The notes under the pieces: model-generated
Told to the model about the DNA's origin: nothing
Databases searched by the model: none
What the model saw: only the letters and a program-made list of their open reading frames with translations
Translations under genes and position numbers: made by a program
Source: Chitinophaga sp. H8
Lineage (GTDB): Bacteria; Bacteroidota; Bacteroidia; Chitinophagales; Chitinophagaceae
NCBI RefSeq assembly: GCF_040567655.1
Contig: NZ_JBEXAC010000002.1
Coordinates: forward strand, 620,001-684,000
Direction: 5' to 3'
DNA: 64,000 bases
Shown here: piece by piece, positions 27,594 to 36,143 of the stretch
Numbering within the stretch: position 1 is the first letter of the stretch
How the letters are laid out: each line of letters starts with the position of its first letter

Positions 27594-27813
27594 GAGCTGC
27601 AAGCTGCTTGGATAAAGCTTCGAGCCATGAGCTTCGAGCTACTAGCCACCTGGAGCGGGTAAATAAAGCCGTGAGCAAATCGGCTCCACAATTCCTGTAA
27701 AGCAAAAAGCTGATTACTAATAATCGTAATCAGCTTTTTGCAATATCTTTTAGCTTTCGGCTATATTAATCCATTCGCTCCGGGAAGCTCATAGCTCATA
27801 GCTCGCAGCTCTT
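27594..27813. repeat. heptad-repeat intergenic element D (paired arrays)
   Basis: Left array 27594-27649 in exact 7-bp steps (GAGCTGC, AAGCTGC, TTGGATA, AAGCTTC, GAGCCAT, GAGCTTC, GAGCTAC, TAGCCAC); right array 27786-27813 (AGCTCAT twice, AGCTCGC, AGCTCTT), ending 1 bp before the rng stop codon. GGAGCG (27652-27657) and CGCTCC (27776-27781) are inverted inner ends. ATTCGCTCC-N3-AAGCT at the right arm is also present in element A (2592-2608). The rng terminator lies inside. Confidence 0.75.
27702..27741. terminator. terminator of rng
   Basis: Perfect 16-bp stem GCAAAAAGCTGATTAC, 8-base loop, GTAATCAGCTTTTTGC, inside repeat element D, downstream of rng on the minus strand. Confidence 0.8.
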
Positions 27814-27814
27814 C

Positions 27815-29365
27815 CTAGAGCTTTATTTCTTCGTCGCTGCCATCAAAGAAGCGGTATTCTGTAAGATGGTAGTTAGAGTCTGCTTTCAGTTTTATCCATT
27901 TCTTCATGTTAAAATACCATTTCCATTGCCGGGAGGTCAGGAACCCTTTGGTCAGGAATGCATACAATATGGGGTGTACCCGTATCGTAAGTGATTTATG
28001 CTGGTGATTAACGAGATATTGGAGGTTCTTTTCTATATCGTCTACTATGAGTACGGAGGCCCCTATTTTGCCGGTACCTTTACAGGAAGGGCAATCTTCG
28101 GCTACGGAGATGGTTACTTCCGGTTTTACCCGCTGGCGGGTAATCTGCATAAGGCCAAACTTGGAGATGGGCAGAATGGTATGTTTGGCACGATCCTGTG
28201 CCATGAACTTTTCCATGGCCTCAAAGATGGCCTTTTTATTTTCTGGTAGTTTCATATCGATGAAATCGATGATGATAATACCACCCAGGTCACGCAGTCT
28301 GAGCTGGCGGGCAATTTCAGCTGCCGCCTCCAGGTTGGATGCCATGGCATTCTGCTCCTGGTTATTACTGGAGCTTTTATAACCGCTGTTTACGTCTACT
28401 ACATGCAGTGCTTCTGTAGCCTCGATGATGAGGTATACCCCGCTATCCAGGTTGACAGTTTTACCAAAGGAGCCTTTTACCTGGCGGGTTACCCCGAAAT
28501 GATCGAAGATTGGCGCCCCATTATGGTAATAGGTAACAATATCCTGTTTTTCCGGTGCTATTTTCTGGATATAGGCTTTGGTATCCGCATAGATATTTTT
28601 GTCGTTAATAACGATGCGGTTAAAGCTTTCATTCAGCAGATCCCGGAGGATACTGGTAGTTTTGGTTTGTTCACTCAGGATTTTTTGCGGAGCCTGTGCG
28701 TTGAGGAGGTTGGACTGGATATTTTTCCAGGTTTCCACCAGGGCGGTCAGGTCTTCATGCAGTTCTGCGGTTTTCTTTCCTTCAGCAGCTGTACGTACAA
28801 TCACGCCAAAGTTGGGCGTTTTGATGGCTTCTACAATTTTCTGCAGCCTTTTTCTTTCTTCGGAAGAGTGTATCTTTTTGGATACCGCAACAATGTCATT
28901 AAAGGGTGTTAACACAATAAATCTTCCGGGAAGAGAGATTTCACAGCTGAGGCGGGGGCCTTTGGAGGAAATGGGTTCTTTCAGAATCTGCACGAGGATA
29001 TTGGGTTTTCCGCCCAATACATCTGTAATTTTACCTGTTTTTATAATTTCTGCCTCATTCTTAAATTTTGTGAAATCGAACCCGCCGGGTGTTTTATCAT
29101 TGAGGGCCAGCTGGGTAAATTTAAGAATGGAACGGATGTAGGGGCTTAAATCCGTATAATGTAAAAAGGCATCTTTCTCAAAGCCTACGTCAACAAATGC
29201 GGCATTCAACCCCGGTATGAGCTTCTTCACCTTCCCCAGGTATAAATCGCCTACTGCAAAATTGGGGTTGCCACTTTCGTGATGCAATTCCACCAGCTTT
29301 TTATCTTCCAGTAACGCTATTTCCACACCAGTGGGAGCCGCATTTATAATAAGTTCCTTATTCAA
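27815..29365 (-). CDS. rng: ribonuclease E/G family protein
   Basis: 516-residue endoribonuclease that acts in rRNA maturation and mRNA decay. Seen: split S1 domain near the N-terminus (about 35-125, GDLYLGKVKKLIPGLNAAFVD-type block), the catalytic DNase I-like centre with VDVNSGYKSS and IIIIDFIDMK (metal-binding Asp residues), and the zinc-link CPSCKGTGK (about 443). Length is that of RNase G without the long RNase E tail. It follows the tiny basic protein gene on the same strand. Confidence 0.93.
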   Translation of the reverse strand: MNKELIINAAPTGVEIALLEDKKLVELHHESGNPNFAVGDLYLGKVKKLIPGLNAAFVDVGFEKDAFLHYTDLSPYIRSILKFTQLALNDKTPGGFDFTKFKNEAEIIKTGKITDVLGGKPNILVQILKEPISSKGPRLSCEISLPGRFIVLTPFNDIVAVSKKIHSSEERKRLQKIVEAIKTPNFGVIVRTAAEGKKTAELHEDLTALVETWKNIQSNLLNAQAPQKILSEQTKTTSILRDLLNESFNRIVINDKNIYADTKAYIQKIAPEKQDIVTYYHNGAPIFDHFGVTRQVKGSFGKTVNLDSGVYLIIEATEALHVVDVNSGYKSSSNNQEQNAMASNLEAAAEIARQLRLRDLGGIIIIDFIDMKLPENKKAIFEAMEKFMAQDRAKHTILPISKFGLMQITRQRVKPEVTISVAEDCPSCKGTGKIGASVLIVDDIEKNLQYLVNHQHKSLTIRVHPILYAFLTKGFLTSRQWKWYFNMKKWIKLKADSNYHLTEYRFFDGSDEEIKL

Positions 29366-29685
29366 GCGTCCAAAATTTTAACCATTAAAACTTCACCTTT
29401 ATGCTATGCACGGCTATTTAATACAGCTTACTGCATACCAAACATTTGCTTACTTATAAAGTTAGCATATTCTTCACGTTTGTGATGATGGATTGCTTAA
29501 GGGTTCAGCGATATGTCTGCAGGCAATATCCGGAAATTCTTTAGCGGGATCTTATGGAAACAACCTGCATGACTTCAGCAATTTAGTAATAATCACCAAA
29601 ATCATGCAGGATATATGAAAATTTTTATCCGATCACCGTGCCGGGTTGATACCTGGTTAGTATAAATGGCGGGAAACGGGAGTAT
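29366..29685. other. gene-free stretch between the AURKAIP1-type gene and rng
   Basis: Contains one inverted repeat, CCTGCATGA (29564-29572) with TCATGCAGG (29602-29610), 29-base loop, possibly a terminator or processing site for the small upstream gene. No ORF supported. Confidence 0.5.
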
Positions 29686-29781
29686 TTATTTCTTACCTTT
29701 TTTATGCCGGTTCTTTCTCAGCCTTTTTTTACGCTTATGAGTGGCAATTTTATGTCTTTTTCTTTTCTTACCGCAAGGCAT
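29686..29781 (-). CDS. 31-residue basic protein, AURKAIP1/COX24-domain (mS38-like) type
   Basis: ATG at 29781, stop TAA at 29686-29688. The product begins MPCGKKRKRHKIATHKRKKR and ends HKKGKK: 20 of its 31 residues are Lys, Arg or His. This matches the short conserved Bacteroidota proteins assigned to the AURKAIP1/COX24 domain, related to mitochondrial ribosomal protein mS38; a ribosomal role is therefore likely. It starts 37 bp after the TPR gene stop, in the HU-TPR-rng gene string. Easily missed because of its size. Confidence 0.85.
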   Translation of the reverse strand: MPCGKKRKRHKIATHKRKKRLRKNRHKKGKK

Positions 29782-29818
29782 ACGCTAATAAGTTTTTAAA
29801 TGTATGAAAAAATAAATA

Positions 29819-30661
29819 TTATTTAATGCTTTCAATGTAGCTATCAATTTCCTTTTTCAGCACCGGATCTTTCATCAGTTCTTTACTTTTCTGAAAAAGG
29901 GAGATGGCCTTTTGTTTATCTCCTTTGCTCTTATAAGCTTCTGCCAGCACGAATAATACCTTGGCATTATCCGGATGTTTGGGCAAAATGCCTTCCAGAC
30001 GTTCAATTGCTTTATCAAACTGGCCAGAGGTGATAGCGAGGTTCGCTAAGGTTACCTGAGCATCTACGTTATCCGGATTTGCTGCTACAACATCCCGGAG
30101 TTTTTGCACGCCTGTCATAGGTTCGCCGGTGTTCATGTACACCATTGCCTGTGAAATCTTCAGCGTGTCATTTGCCGGGTTTAAAGCGATAGCCTGGTCG
30201 TACAATTCAATAGCCTGAAGGGCTTCCCATTTTGCAATGCCTTCTTCATGGGCATGTTGCATGTGGGTAAAAAATAAATTGGCTGCAAAGGTGAGGCTTT
30301 TTTCGGAATTTTCCAACTTGGCTGCTTTTCCGAGGTAGTAAGCGGCCACTGGTAGCTGGTTTAAACTATCCCAGGTAGTGTATAATTGCTTATAAACAGC
30401 TATTTGCTGGGATTTTACATCTCCCCGCACTACTTTATTTTCCAACTCATTTACCAGCAAAAGCTTTTCGGCGGGTATCTTCTTTTTAGCGGTGCTCAAC
30501 AGCTCCTCAAAGGCAATAGGTGGTGCGCTCTGCCCACCCCCCATAGGAGCGGCAGCTGGCATAGCTTTCTTATCAGACCGAGGTTCGGTGCGGCCAAAGG
30601 AAAATAATACTACCACTAACACGATAGCAGCACCGACGAGTAGAACTTGAGATTTTTGCAC
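29819..30661 (-). CDS. TPR-repeat protein with N-terminal membrane anchor
   Basis: 280 residues. Seen: one N-terminal membrane segment (about 5-23, VLLVGAAIVLVVVLFSFG), a linker, then helical TPR repeats from about 85 to 270, including PANDTLKISQAMVYMNTGE and HPDNAKVLFVLAEAYKSKGDKQ (cited in part). Likely a scaffold for protein interactions at the inner membrane. It lies 25 bp downstream of the HU gene, a conserved Bacteroidota arrangement next to mutY and rng. No specific partner can be named. Confidence 0.85.
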   Translation of the reverse strand: MQKSQVLLVGAAIVLVVVLFSFGRTEPRSDKKAMPAAAPMGGGQSAPPIAFEELLSTAKKKIPAEKLLLVNELENKVVRGDVKSQQIAVYKQLYTTWDSLNQLPVAAYYLGKAAKLENSEKSLTFAANLFFTHMQHAHEEGIAKWEALQAIELYDQAIALNPANDTLKISQAMVYMNTGEPMTGVQKLRDVVAANPDNVDAQVTLANLAITSGQFDKAIERLEGILPKHPDNAKVLFVLAEAYKSKGDKQKAISLFQKSKELMKDPVLKKEIDSYIESIK

Positions 30662-30686
30662 GCCTAAAATGATTTAGGCAGCAAAA

Positions 30687-30974
30687 CTAAGAACTTTTCA
30701 GCTTCTTTACTTCAGCAACAAATTCTTTAGACGGCTTAAACGCAGGAATAAAGTGCTCTGGAATCTCCACAGCCACGTTCTTCTTGATGTTACGGCCAAT
30801 CTTAGCTGCTCTTTTTTTAGTAATAAAGCTGCCAAATCCACGGATGTAAATGTGCTCGCCATTAGCTAATGCTTCTTTTACTTCCTTGAACATGGCCTCG
30901 AGTGTGACCAGCACGTCCACTTTGGGAATGCCTGTTTTTTCTGCAATGTTGTTAATCAAATCAGCTTTTCTCAT
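30687..30974 (-). CDS. HU/IHF family DNA-binding protein
   Basis: 95-residue nucleoid protein. Seen: MRKADLINNIAEKTGI at the N-terminus, the conserved GFGSF (46-50) followed by the DNA-embracing arm with RNIKKN, and the FKPSKEF C-terminal helix. Normal length. First gene of the minus-strand set; a strong promoter lies at 31075-31106. Confidence 0.94.
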   Translation of the reverse strand: MRKADLINNIAEKTGIPKVDVLVTLEAMFKEVKEALANGEHIYIRGFGSFITKKRAAKIGRNIKKNVAVEIPEHFIPAFKPSKEFVAEVKKLKSS

Positions 30975-31074
30975 AATTGAAGCGAGAGGATTACTTGTTC
31001 GTAAAGTTAATCAAAAAATTCTAATTGTTGAATTTAAGGCATATAAAATTTATTATTTTTTATTATACCTTGAT

Positions 31075-31106
31075 CAAATGTAATAATAGATTTATACAAT
31101 CCCAAA
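31075..31106 (-). promoter_or_regulatory. promoter of the HU gene
   Basis: On the minus strand TTTG (31103-31106), 20 bp, TACATTTG (31075-31082): both Bacteroidota elements with good spacing, about 100 bp before the ATG. Confidence 0.65.
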
Positions 31107-31178
31107 TTGTAGCTATTTTCCGGGGCGCTTTTTCTCTTCAACGTGGTTTGGGCATATTAAAATACAATTTATTTATAA

Positions 31179-31186
31179 TAATTTTG
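31179..31186 (+). promoter_or_regulatory. possible -7 box immediately before mutY
   Basis: TAATTTTG fits TAnnTTTG but ends only 5 bp before the mutY ATG, which would make the mRNA leaderless. The nearest TTTG upstream (31147-31150) is 28 bp away, longer than usual. Confidence 0.35.
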
Positions 31187-31191
31187 CATAA

Positions 31192-32265
31192 ATGGCTGAT
31201 AATGGGCATTATTTTTCGAAAAAATTACTGGAGTGGAACCAGGAACATAACTCCAGGACAATGCCTTGGAAAGGTGAAAGTGATCCGTATAAAATATGGT
31301 TGTCTGAAATAATTCTACAACAAACCCGCGTAGAACAAGGCTGGCCCTACTATGAACGCTTCATCGCTGCTTACCCTACCGTAAAAAAACTCGCGGCTGC
31401 ACCGGATGAAGAAGTGTTCCGCCTGTGGCAGGGCCTCGGCTATTATGCCCGCTGCAAGAATATGCTGGCGGCTGCCAGGGAAATCAGTTCCACCTATAAA
31501 GGCCGCTTCCCCAACGATTATAACGCTATCAGATCATTAAAGGGTATTGGCCCCTATACTGCAGCTGCCATCGCTTCTTTTGCTTTTAATCTGCCTTATG
31601 CTGTACTGGACGGCAACGTATTCCGCGTACTGTCTCGCTTCTTCGGGATCGACACGCCAATAGACAGCACCACCGGTAAAAAACAATTTGATGAGCTGGC
31701 GCAAAAACTCTTGCCTCCGGAACAATCAGCCGTTTATAATCAAAGCATTATGGACTTTGGTGCGGTTGTTTGTAAACCACAACTACCTGCCTGCTCCTCC
31801 TGCCCGGTAGCTGCCAGGTGCACCGCACTGCATCAAAATCTGATCCCATTACTGCCGGTGAAATCTAAAAAACTGCAGATCAAAAAAAGGTATTTCTATT
31901 ACATCGTGCTGGAATACAATCAACAATTATACATCCGCAAACGTACAGCCCAGGACATCTGGCAAAACCTGCATGAGTTTGTCCTGATTGAAACCACCGC
32001 GCCCGTAAATATGGCTGATCTTCAGGAAAGTAGCCCCTTTACCAGTATCCTCCCTCCTGACACCTATACCGTAACAGGGATATCACAATCATTCCGTCAG
32101 CAACTTACCCATCAAACCATTTACAGCCAGTTTATTACCATACATGTACAACAACCGGTTACCTTACCGGAACACTTTTCCGTACCCCGTGAGGCGTTAG
32201 ATAACTACGCTTTTCCAAAAACCATTACCACTTTTCTTCAAAGTAAAAATTTAAGCTTATTTTAA
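31192..32265 (+). CDS. mutY: A/G-specific adenine glycosylase
   Basis: Base excision repair glycosylase that removes adenine opposite 8-oxoguanine. 357 residues. Seen: catalytic E39 in SEIILQQTRVEQ, helix-hairpin-helix LKGIGPYTAAAIASF, the catalytic Asp region AVLDGNVFRVLSRFF, the 4Fe-4S loop C-X6-C-X2-C-X5-C (CKPQLPACSSCPVAARC), and a C-terminal NUDIX-like 8-oxoG recognition domain (about 230-350). First of the mutY-ssb-gldE-gldD string typical of Bacteroidota. Confidence 0.95.
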   Translation: MADNGHYFSKKLLEWNQEHNSRTMPWKGESDPYKIWLSEIILQQTRVEQGWPYYERFIAAYPTVKKLAAAPDEEVFRLWQGLGYYARCKNMLAAAREISSTYKGRFPNDYNAIRSLKGIGPYTAAAIASFAFNLPYAVLDGNVFRVLSRFFGIDTPIDSTTGKKQFDELAQKLLPPEQSAVYNQSIMDFGAVVCKPQLPACSSCPVAARCTALHQNLIPLLPVKSKKLQIKKRYFYYIVLEYNQQLYIRKRTAQDIWQNLHEFVLIETTAPVNMADLQESSPFTSILPPDTYTVTGISQSFRQQLTHQTIYSQFITIHVQQPVTLPEHFSVPREALDNYAFPKTITTFLQSKNLSLF

Positions 32266-32270
32266 ATAAC

Positions 32271-32561
32271 AGCTTTTAGCTATTAGCCTTTAGCTGTTAG
32301 CTTTAATACCCCACCGCAGGGACACCTAAAGGGAAGCCAGGATAATCACCCTACCTTGAAGCATGCTTGAAGCATAGTTAAAGCATGGATAGAGTATGAA
32401 TAGAGCATAAAAGGCTATGAAATGGGTTTAACAAAAACATCCTGTGGGGCAAAATTACCACACAGGCAACAGATCATTAGCATATAACTATCATTGAACC
32501 ATCCGCTGCATTGAGCTAAAAGCTAAAGGCTAAAAGCTAACAGCTAAAAGCTAAGAGCTAG
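32271..32561. repeat. heptad-repeat intergenic element B (paired inverted arrays)
   Basis: Left array 32271-32305 (AGCTTTT, AGCTATT, AGCCTTT, AGCTGTT, AGCTTTA) starts 5 bp after the mutY stop. Right array 32514-32561 has the opposite orientation (AGCTAAA, AGCTAAA, GGCTAAA, AGCTAAC, AGCTAAA, AGCTAAG), preceded by CCGCTGCATTG, close to the inner end of element A. The 11-bp array at 32356-32410 lies between the arms. Confidence 0.8.
32356..32410. repeat. 11-bp-period tandem array 1
   Basis: Five exact 11-base units: TTGAAGCATGC, TTGAAGCATAG, TTAAAGCATGG, ATAGAGTATGA, ATAGAGCATAA. It lies inside element B. Confidence 0.85.
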
Positions 32562-32592
32562 AAATTTTTCCATATCGATTAGAAAAAAATAT

Positions 32593-32600
32593 TAACTTTA
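32593..32600 (+). promoter_or_regulatory. possible -7 box of ssb
   Basis: TAACTTTA, one base from TAnnTTTG, 60 bp before the ssb ATG. Confidence 0.3.
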
Positions 32601-32660
32601 AGAAGGTTGTTTTTTATCAAAAGAGGAACTTATTATCAATAGACTAAAAAACCTACAACT

Positions 32661-33122
32661 ATGAGAGGTGTTAATAAAGTAATCCTGATTGGCAACTTAG
32701 GCAGAGATCCAGATGTACAGTTTCTGGAAGGTAACATCGCAGTAGCTAAATTTTCACTGGCTACCACCGAAACCTTTAAAGACAGGGCGGGTAAACTCAT
32801 TTCACAAACAGAATGGCATACTGTAGTGCTATGGAGAGGACTGGCAGAACTGGCGCAAAAATACCTGCACAAAGGCAGCCTGGTGTACATTGAAGGACGC
32901 TTGCGTACCCGTAGCTGGGAAGACAAGGAAGGCAACAAGAAATTTGCTACAGAAGTTGTAGGCGACAACCTTGTCATGCTGGACAAACGCATGGACCTCA
33001 ATAGTTCAGACCACTCTTTACCCCATCACAGCAGCTCAGGCAGCGGCCCCGGTGAAAGTTTTCCAAACCTGGAAATGCCCCCGCCTCCGCTTAACGAACC
33101 TGCAGATGATCTGCCCTTTTAA
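32661..33122 (+). CDS. ssb: single-stranded DNA-binding protein
   Basis: 153-residue SSB used in replication, repair and recombination. Seen: N-terminal OB fold (about 3-108) starting RGVNKVILIGNLGRDPDVQ, with WHTVVLWRGLAELA and LVYIEGRLRTRSWED; then a flexible Ser/Gly/Pro-rich tail ending in the acidic tip DDLPF that recruits partner proteins. Normal length. Confidence 0.96.
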   Translation: MRGVNKVILIGNLGRDPDVQFLEGNIAVAKFSLATTETFKDRAGKLISQTEWHTVVLWRGLAELAQKYLHKGSLVYIEGRLRTRSWEDKEGNKKFATEVVGDNLVMLDKRMDLNSSDHSLPHHSSSGSGPGESFPNLEMPPPPLNEPADDLPF

Positions 33123-33182
33123 GTTGCATTACTAAAAATATTAACTTTTTTTAAATTGGTAATCCCGTAATGGGACATTACT

Positions 33183-33190
33183 TATATTTG
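33183..33190 (+). promoter_or_regulatory. -7 box of gldE
   Basis: TATATTTG, a full match to TAnnTTTG, 68 bp before the TTG start. A TTG at 33156-33158 is 24 bp upstream, longer than ideal. A small inverted repeat TCCC-GTAAT-GGGA (33162-33174) lies between them. Confidence 0.5.
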
Positions 33191-33258
33191 CATGAGGGAA
33201 AGCGATTCTACCAAATGCAGAATTACTTTCCCCATATTTTTGATTAATTTCATCAAAG

Positions 33259-34620
33259 TTGAACATCTTGGATATCTTTTCGGTAAGTAACATATCCGTG
33301 GAGTCGTTTCTTTTACAAGCCACTGCAGACATCGCTACTCCTAATATGGTGGTCTTTTTGTTAGTGATTTTTGTATTGCTTTTACTGACATTCATCGTTT
33401 CAGGAGCAGAAGTGGCTTTTTTTTCCCTGAATTATAAAGACCTGAATGTGCTGAAAACGAGGCAAAATGCCTCCGGAAAGCTCATTACCAAACTGCTGGA
33501 AAAGCCCAAATCCCTGCTGGCTTCCCTCCAAATCGCCTTCATATTGCTGGCCATCGCCTTCATTATGATTACCAACTACCTGATTACCCAAATGGAAGCC
33601 CTGCAAACATTGCCTGTGGTTTCTTTTGTAGTCAGAATAGGGATCATTACCGTGATCCTCCTGTTTTTCGGACAAGTACTCCCCCGCGTATGGGCTGCAC
33701 AGAATAATATCCGCTTTGCTACCTATTTCGCCTGGTTTGTCAGTATTATTCATGCGATCCTCGAACCTGTAAGCGACTTCTTCGTGTCGCTGAGCAGCAG
33801 CATCGAAAGCAAATTCTTTCACCGTAATAACGGCCCGGTAAACTACCAGGAAATTGATGAGGCTATCGAAATGAGCGTGGATCCTGCTGCTTCCCAGGAA
33901 GAAAAAAACATCCTCAAAGGCATTCTCAAATTTGGCAATATCACCGTAAAACAAATCATGCGGGGCCGCCTCGATGTAAACGGCATTGAATACGACAGCC
34001 CTTTTCCTGAAGTGGTGAAACGGGTGGCAGAATTGCACTACTCCCGCTTACCCGTGTTTAAAGGCGATCTGGACCATATTGTAGGGGTGATCCATACCAA
34101 AGACCTCCTCTCCCATCTGGATAAAGACGCTTCTTTCGACTGGCACGAAGTAATGCGCCAGCCCTTTTTTGTACACGGACACAAACTCATCGAAGACCTC
34201 CTGGCAGAATTCCAGGCCCGGCGTATGCACTTTGCAGTGGTAGTGGATGAGTTTGGTGGTACTTCCGGCATCGTAACCCTGGAAGATATCATGGAAGAAG
34301 TGATCGGCGATATCAAGGACGAATTTGATGAAGAAGAATTTAATTTCAGCAAAGTAGACAACTTCACCTACGTGTTTGAAGGAAAAACCCTGCTGAATGA
34401 TGTATGCCGTATCATGAATATCACCCAGGATACTTTTGAACAGGTAAAAGGAGAAAGCGACTCCCTGGGCGGACTGATCCTCGAACTGGCAGGTAAGTTT
34501 CCGGAAGAAAACAGCGTTATTAACTATGCTAATTACGACTTCACCATCCTGGAAGTAAGCAAAATGCGAATCCAGAAGGTACAGGTGAGTATCCGGCCCG
34601 ACGGTGAACCAGCTGAATAA
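33259..34620 (+). CDS. gldE: gliding motility-associated protein GldE (CNNM/CorC-like)
   Basis: 453-residue inner membrane protein of the DUF21-CBS-CorC family. Seen: DUF21 membrane region (about 30-180) with FIVSGAEVAFFSLN, two CBS domains (about 205-325, with LPVFKGDLDHIVGVIHTKDLL and VVDEFGGTSGIVTLEDIMEEVIG), and a C-terminal CorC_HlyC domain. Its place between ssb and gldD is the standard Bacteroidota arrangement. The start is TTG; the first ATG (residue 30) would remove the leader before the first helix, so TTG is preferred. Confidence 0.92.
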   Translation: MNILDIFSVSNISVESFLLQATADIATPNMVVFLLVIFVLLLLTFIVSGAEVAFFSLNYKDLNVLKTRQNASGKLITKLLEKPKSLLASLQIAFILLAIAFIMITNYLITQMEALQTLPVVSFVVRIGIITVILLFFGQVLPRVWAAQNNIRFATYFAWFVSIIHAILEPVSDFFVSLSSSIESKFFHRNNGPVNYQEIDEAIEMSVDPAASQEEKNILKGILKFGNITVKQIMRGRLDVNGIEYDSPFPEVVKRVAELHYSRLPVFKGDLDHIVGVIHTKDLLSHLDKDASFDWHEVMRQPFFVHGHKLIEDLLAEFQARRMHFAVVVDEFGGTSGIVTLEDIMEEVIGDIKDEFDEEEFNFSKVDNFTYVFEGKTLLNDVCRIMNITQDTFEQVKGESDSLGGLILELAGKFPEENSVINYANYDFTILEVSKMRIQKVQVSIRPDGEPAE

Positions 34621-34640
34621 GTGAGCCTGAATCTATATAA

Positions 34641-35249
34641 ATGACTGATGTAAAGATGCGAAATATAAAAGGTGCAGCCCTGGTCCTGTTGTTATTTCTC
34701 CTGGCAGCCTGTGAAACTACTTTTACGCCTAAGCCAAGGGGATACTTCAAGATCCAGTTCCCGGAAAAGAAATACCGCGTCTTTGACCAGCCAGGCTACC
34801 CTTACACTTTTGAATACCCGGTATACGCCAATGTAATCAAAGACTCCCTGTTCTTTGGCGAAGCTCCCGAAAACCCCTATTGGATCAATGTTGATTTCCC
34901 CTCGCTCAATGGTAAGATCTATATGAGCTATAAAATCATCGGTGCACATAATAACGACTTCCAGAAGCTGATAAACGATGCTTTTAAAATGACTTTTAAG
35001 CACAGCAGCAAGGCAGAATATATAGATGAAAGAACCATTCACACGCCCAACCAGGTAAGTGGTACCTTTTACGAGGTAGGAGGTAATGCTGCCTCAGCCA
35101 AACAATTTTTTGCGACAGACTCTGTTAAACATTTTCTGCGGGGCGCCCTTTATTTCAATGCCTCCCCCAATGCCGACTCCCTGGCACCTGTACAGCAATT
35201 CCTGGAACAGGACATGTGGCACCTGGTAGAAACCCTTCGCTGGAGATAA
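34641..35249 (+). CDS. gldD: gliding motility lipoprotein GldD
   Basis: About 200-residue lipoprotein required for gliding and linked to the type IX secretion/gliding apparatus. Seen: signal peptide with lipobox LLAAC (ending at residue 24) and the GldD-typical body with PKPRGYFKIQFP and the WINVDFPSLNGKIYMSYK segment. An alternative ATG at 34656 begins exactly at the signal peptide (MRNIKGAAL). It lies 20 bp downstream of gldE. Confidence 0.92.
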   Translation: MTDVKMRNIKGAALVLLLFLLAACETTFTPKPRGYFKIQFPEKKYRVFDQPGYPYTFEYPVYANVIKDSLFFGEAPENPYWINVDFPSLNGKIYMSYKIIGAHNNDFQKLINDAFKMTFKHSSKAEYIDERTIHTPNQVSGTFYEVGGNAASAKQFFATDSVKHFLRGALYFNASPNADSLAPVQQFLEQDMWHLVETLRWR

Positions 35250-35324
35250 TCCCTGATCAAAGCCACCCATAACAAGCCGTTTACCGGCTCCCCTTCCGTG
35301 ATATTGACCGGCAACGATGACCTA

Positions 35325-35353
35325 TTGTGCATTCAGCAATTATATTACCTTTG
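35325..35353 (+). promoter_or_regulatory. promoter of the DUF3109 gene
   Basis: TTG (35325-35327), 18 bp, TACCTTTG (35346-35353); a good Bacteroidota promoter 53 bp before the ATG. Confidence 0.65.
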
Positions 35354-35406
35354 CATTTATAACGGCAGGTAGTTAATTTACCATAGCCGATACCACCGGA
35401 ATAGCT

Positions 35407-35985
35407 ATGATCATCATTGACGACAAATATATAAGTGACGAAGTAATTGAGGAGCAATTTGTGTGCAATCTGTCGGCCTGCAAAGGTGCCTGCTGCGTAG
35501 CAGGCGACTGCGGCGCTCCCCTCGATAAAGCAGAGGTGAAAACGCTCAAAAAAGTGTACCCGCTGGTAAAACCCTACCTGCGGGAAGAAGGTATCCGGGA
35601 AATAGAAAAAACAGGTACCAACACCGTAGATGACGAGTATGGTTATGTGACCCCGATCGTCAATAATGGCATCTGCGCCTATGCCACCATTAATGAACTG
35701 GGCGTGGTAGGCTGTGGGATCGAGAAAGCATATAATGATGGGATCGTGGACTTCAAAAAGCCCATCTCCTGCCATCTGTATCCGATACGGGTAAAAAAAT
35801 ACGAAACTTTTGAAGCGGTAAATTATGACCGGTGGGATATTTGCAGCCCGGCCTGCAAAAACGGTAAACAGCTGCAGGTACCGGTATACCGCTTTTTAAA
35901 AGATGCCATTATCCGTAAGTATGGGGAAGAATTTTATACGGTACTGGATAAAATAGCCAAGAAAAATACCCCGAAAGAAGGGTAA
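35407..35985 (+). CDS. DUF3109 family cysteine-rich protein
   Basis: 192-residue cytoplasmic protein of a family conserved in Bacteroidota. Seen: cysteine cluster CNLSACKGACC-x4-DC in residues 20-36, further Cys at about 78, 97 and 116 (ISCHLYPIR), and a C-terminal CSPAC pair. The spacing resembles a metal or iron-sulfur site, as in the related YkgJ family. No biochemical function is known to me. It has its own promoter and lies between gldD and a lutB-like gene. Confidence 0.85.
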   Translation: MIIIDDKYISDEVIEEQFVCNLSACKGACCVAGDCGAPLDKAEVKTLKKVYPLVKPYLREEGIREIEKTGTNTVDDEYGYVTPIVNNGICAYATINELGVVGCGIEKAYNDGIVDFKKPISCHLYPIRVKKYETFEAVNYDRWDICSPACKNGKQLQVPVYRFLKDAIIRKYGEEFYTVLDKIAKKNTPKEG

Positions 35986-36086
35986 ATTATAAATACGTCA
36001 TGTGAAATCATGTGAATTGGTACGGGTATTGCCATATAATGGTACATCAATAGCGTACCACTCATCATTTGTACTGCATATCAGCA

Positions 36087-36117
36087 TTGTACATTGCGTA
36101 TTTGTTCGCTATCTTTA
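36087..36117 (+). promoter_or_regulatory. promoter of the lutB-like gene
   Basis: TTG (36087-36089), 20 bp, TATCTTTA (36110-36117, one base from TAnnTTTG), 26 bp before ATG 36144. Confidence 0.5.
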
Positions 36118-36143
36118 TAATCGATATTTATACTGCGCTGCAT

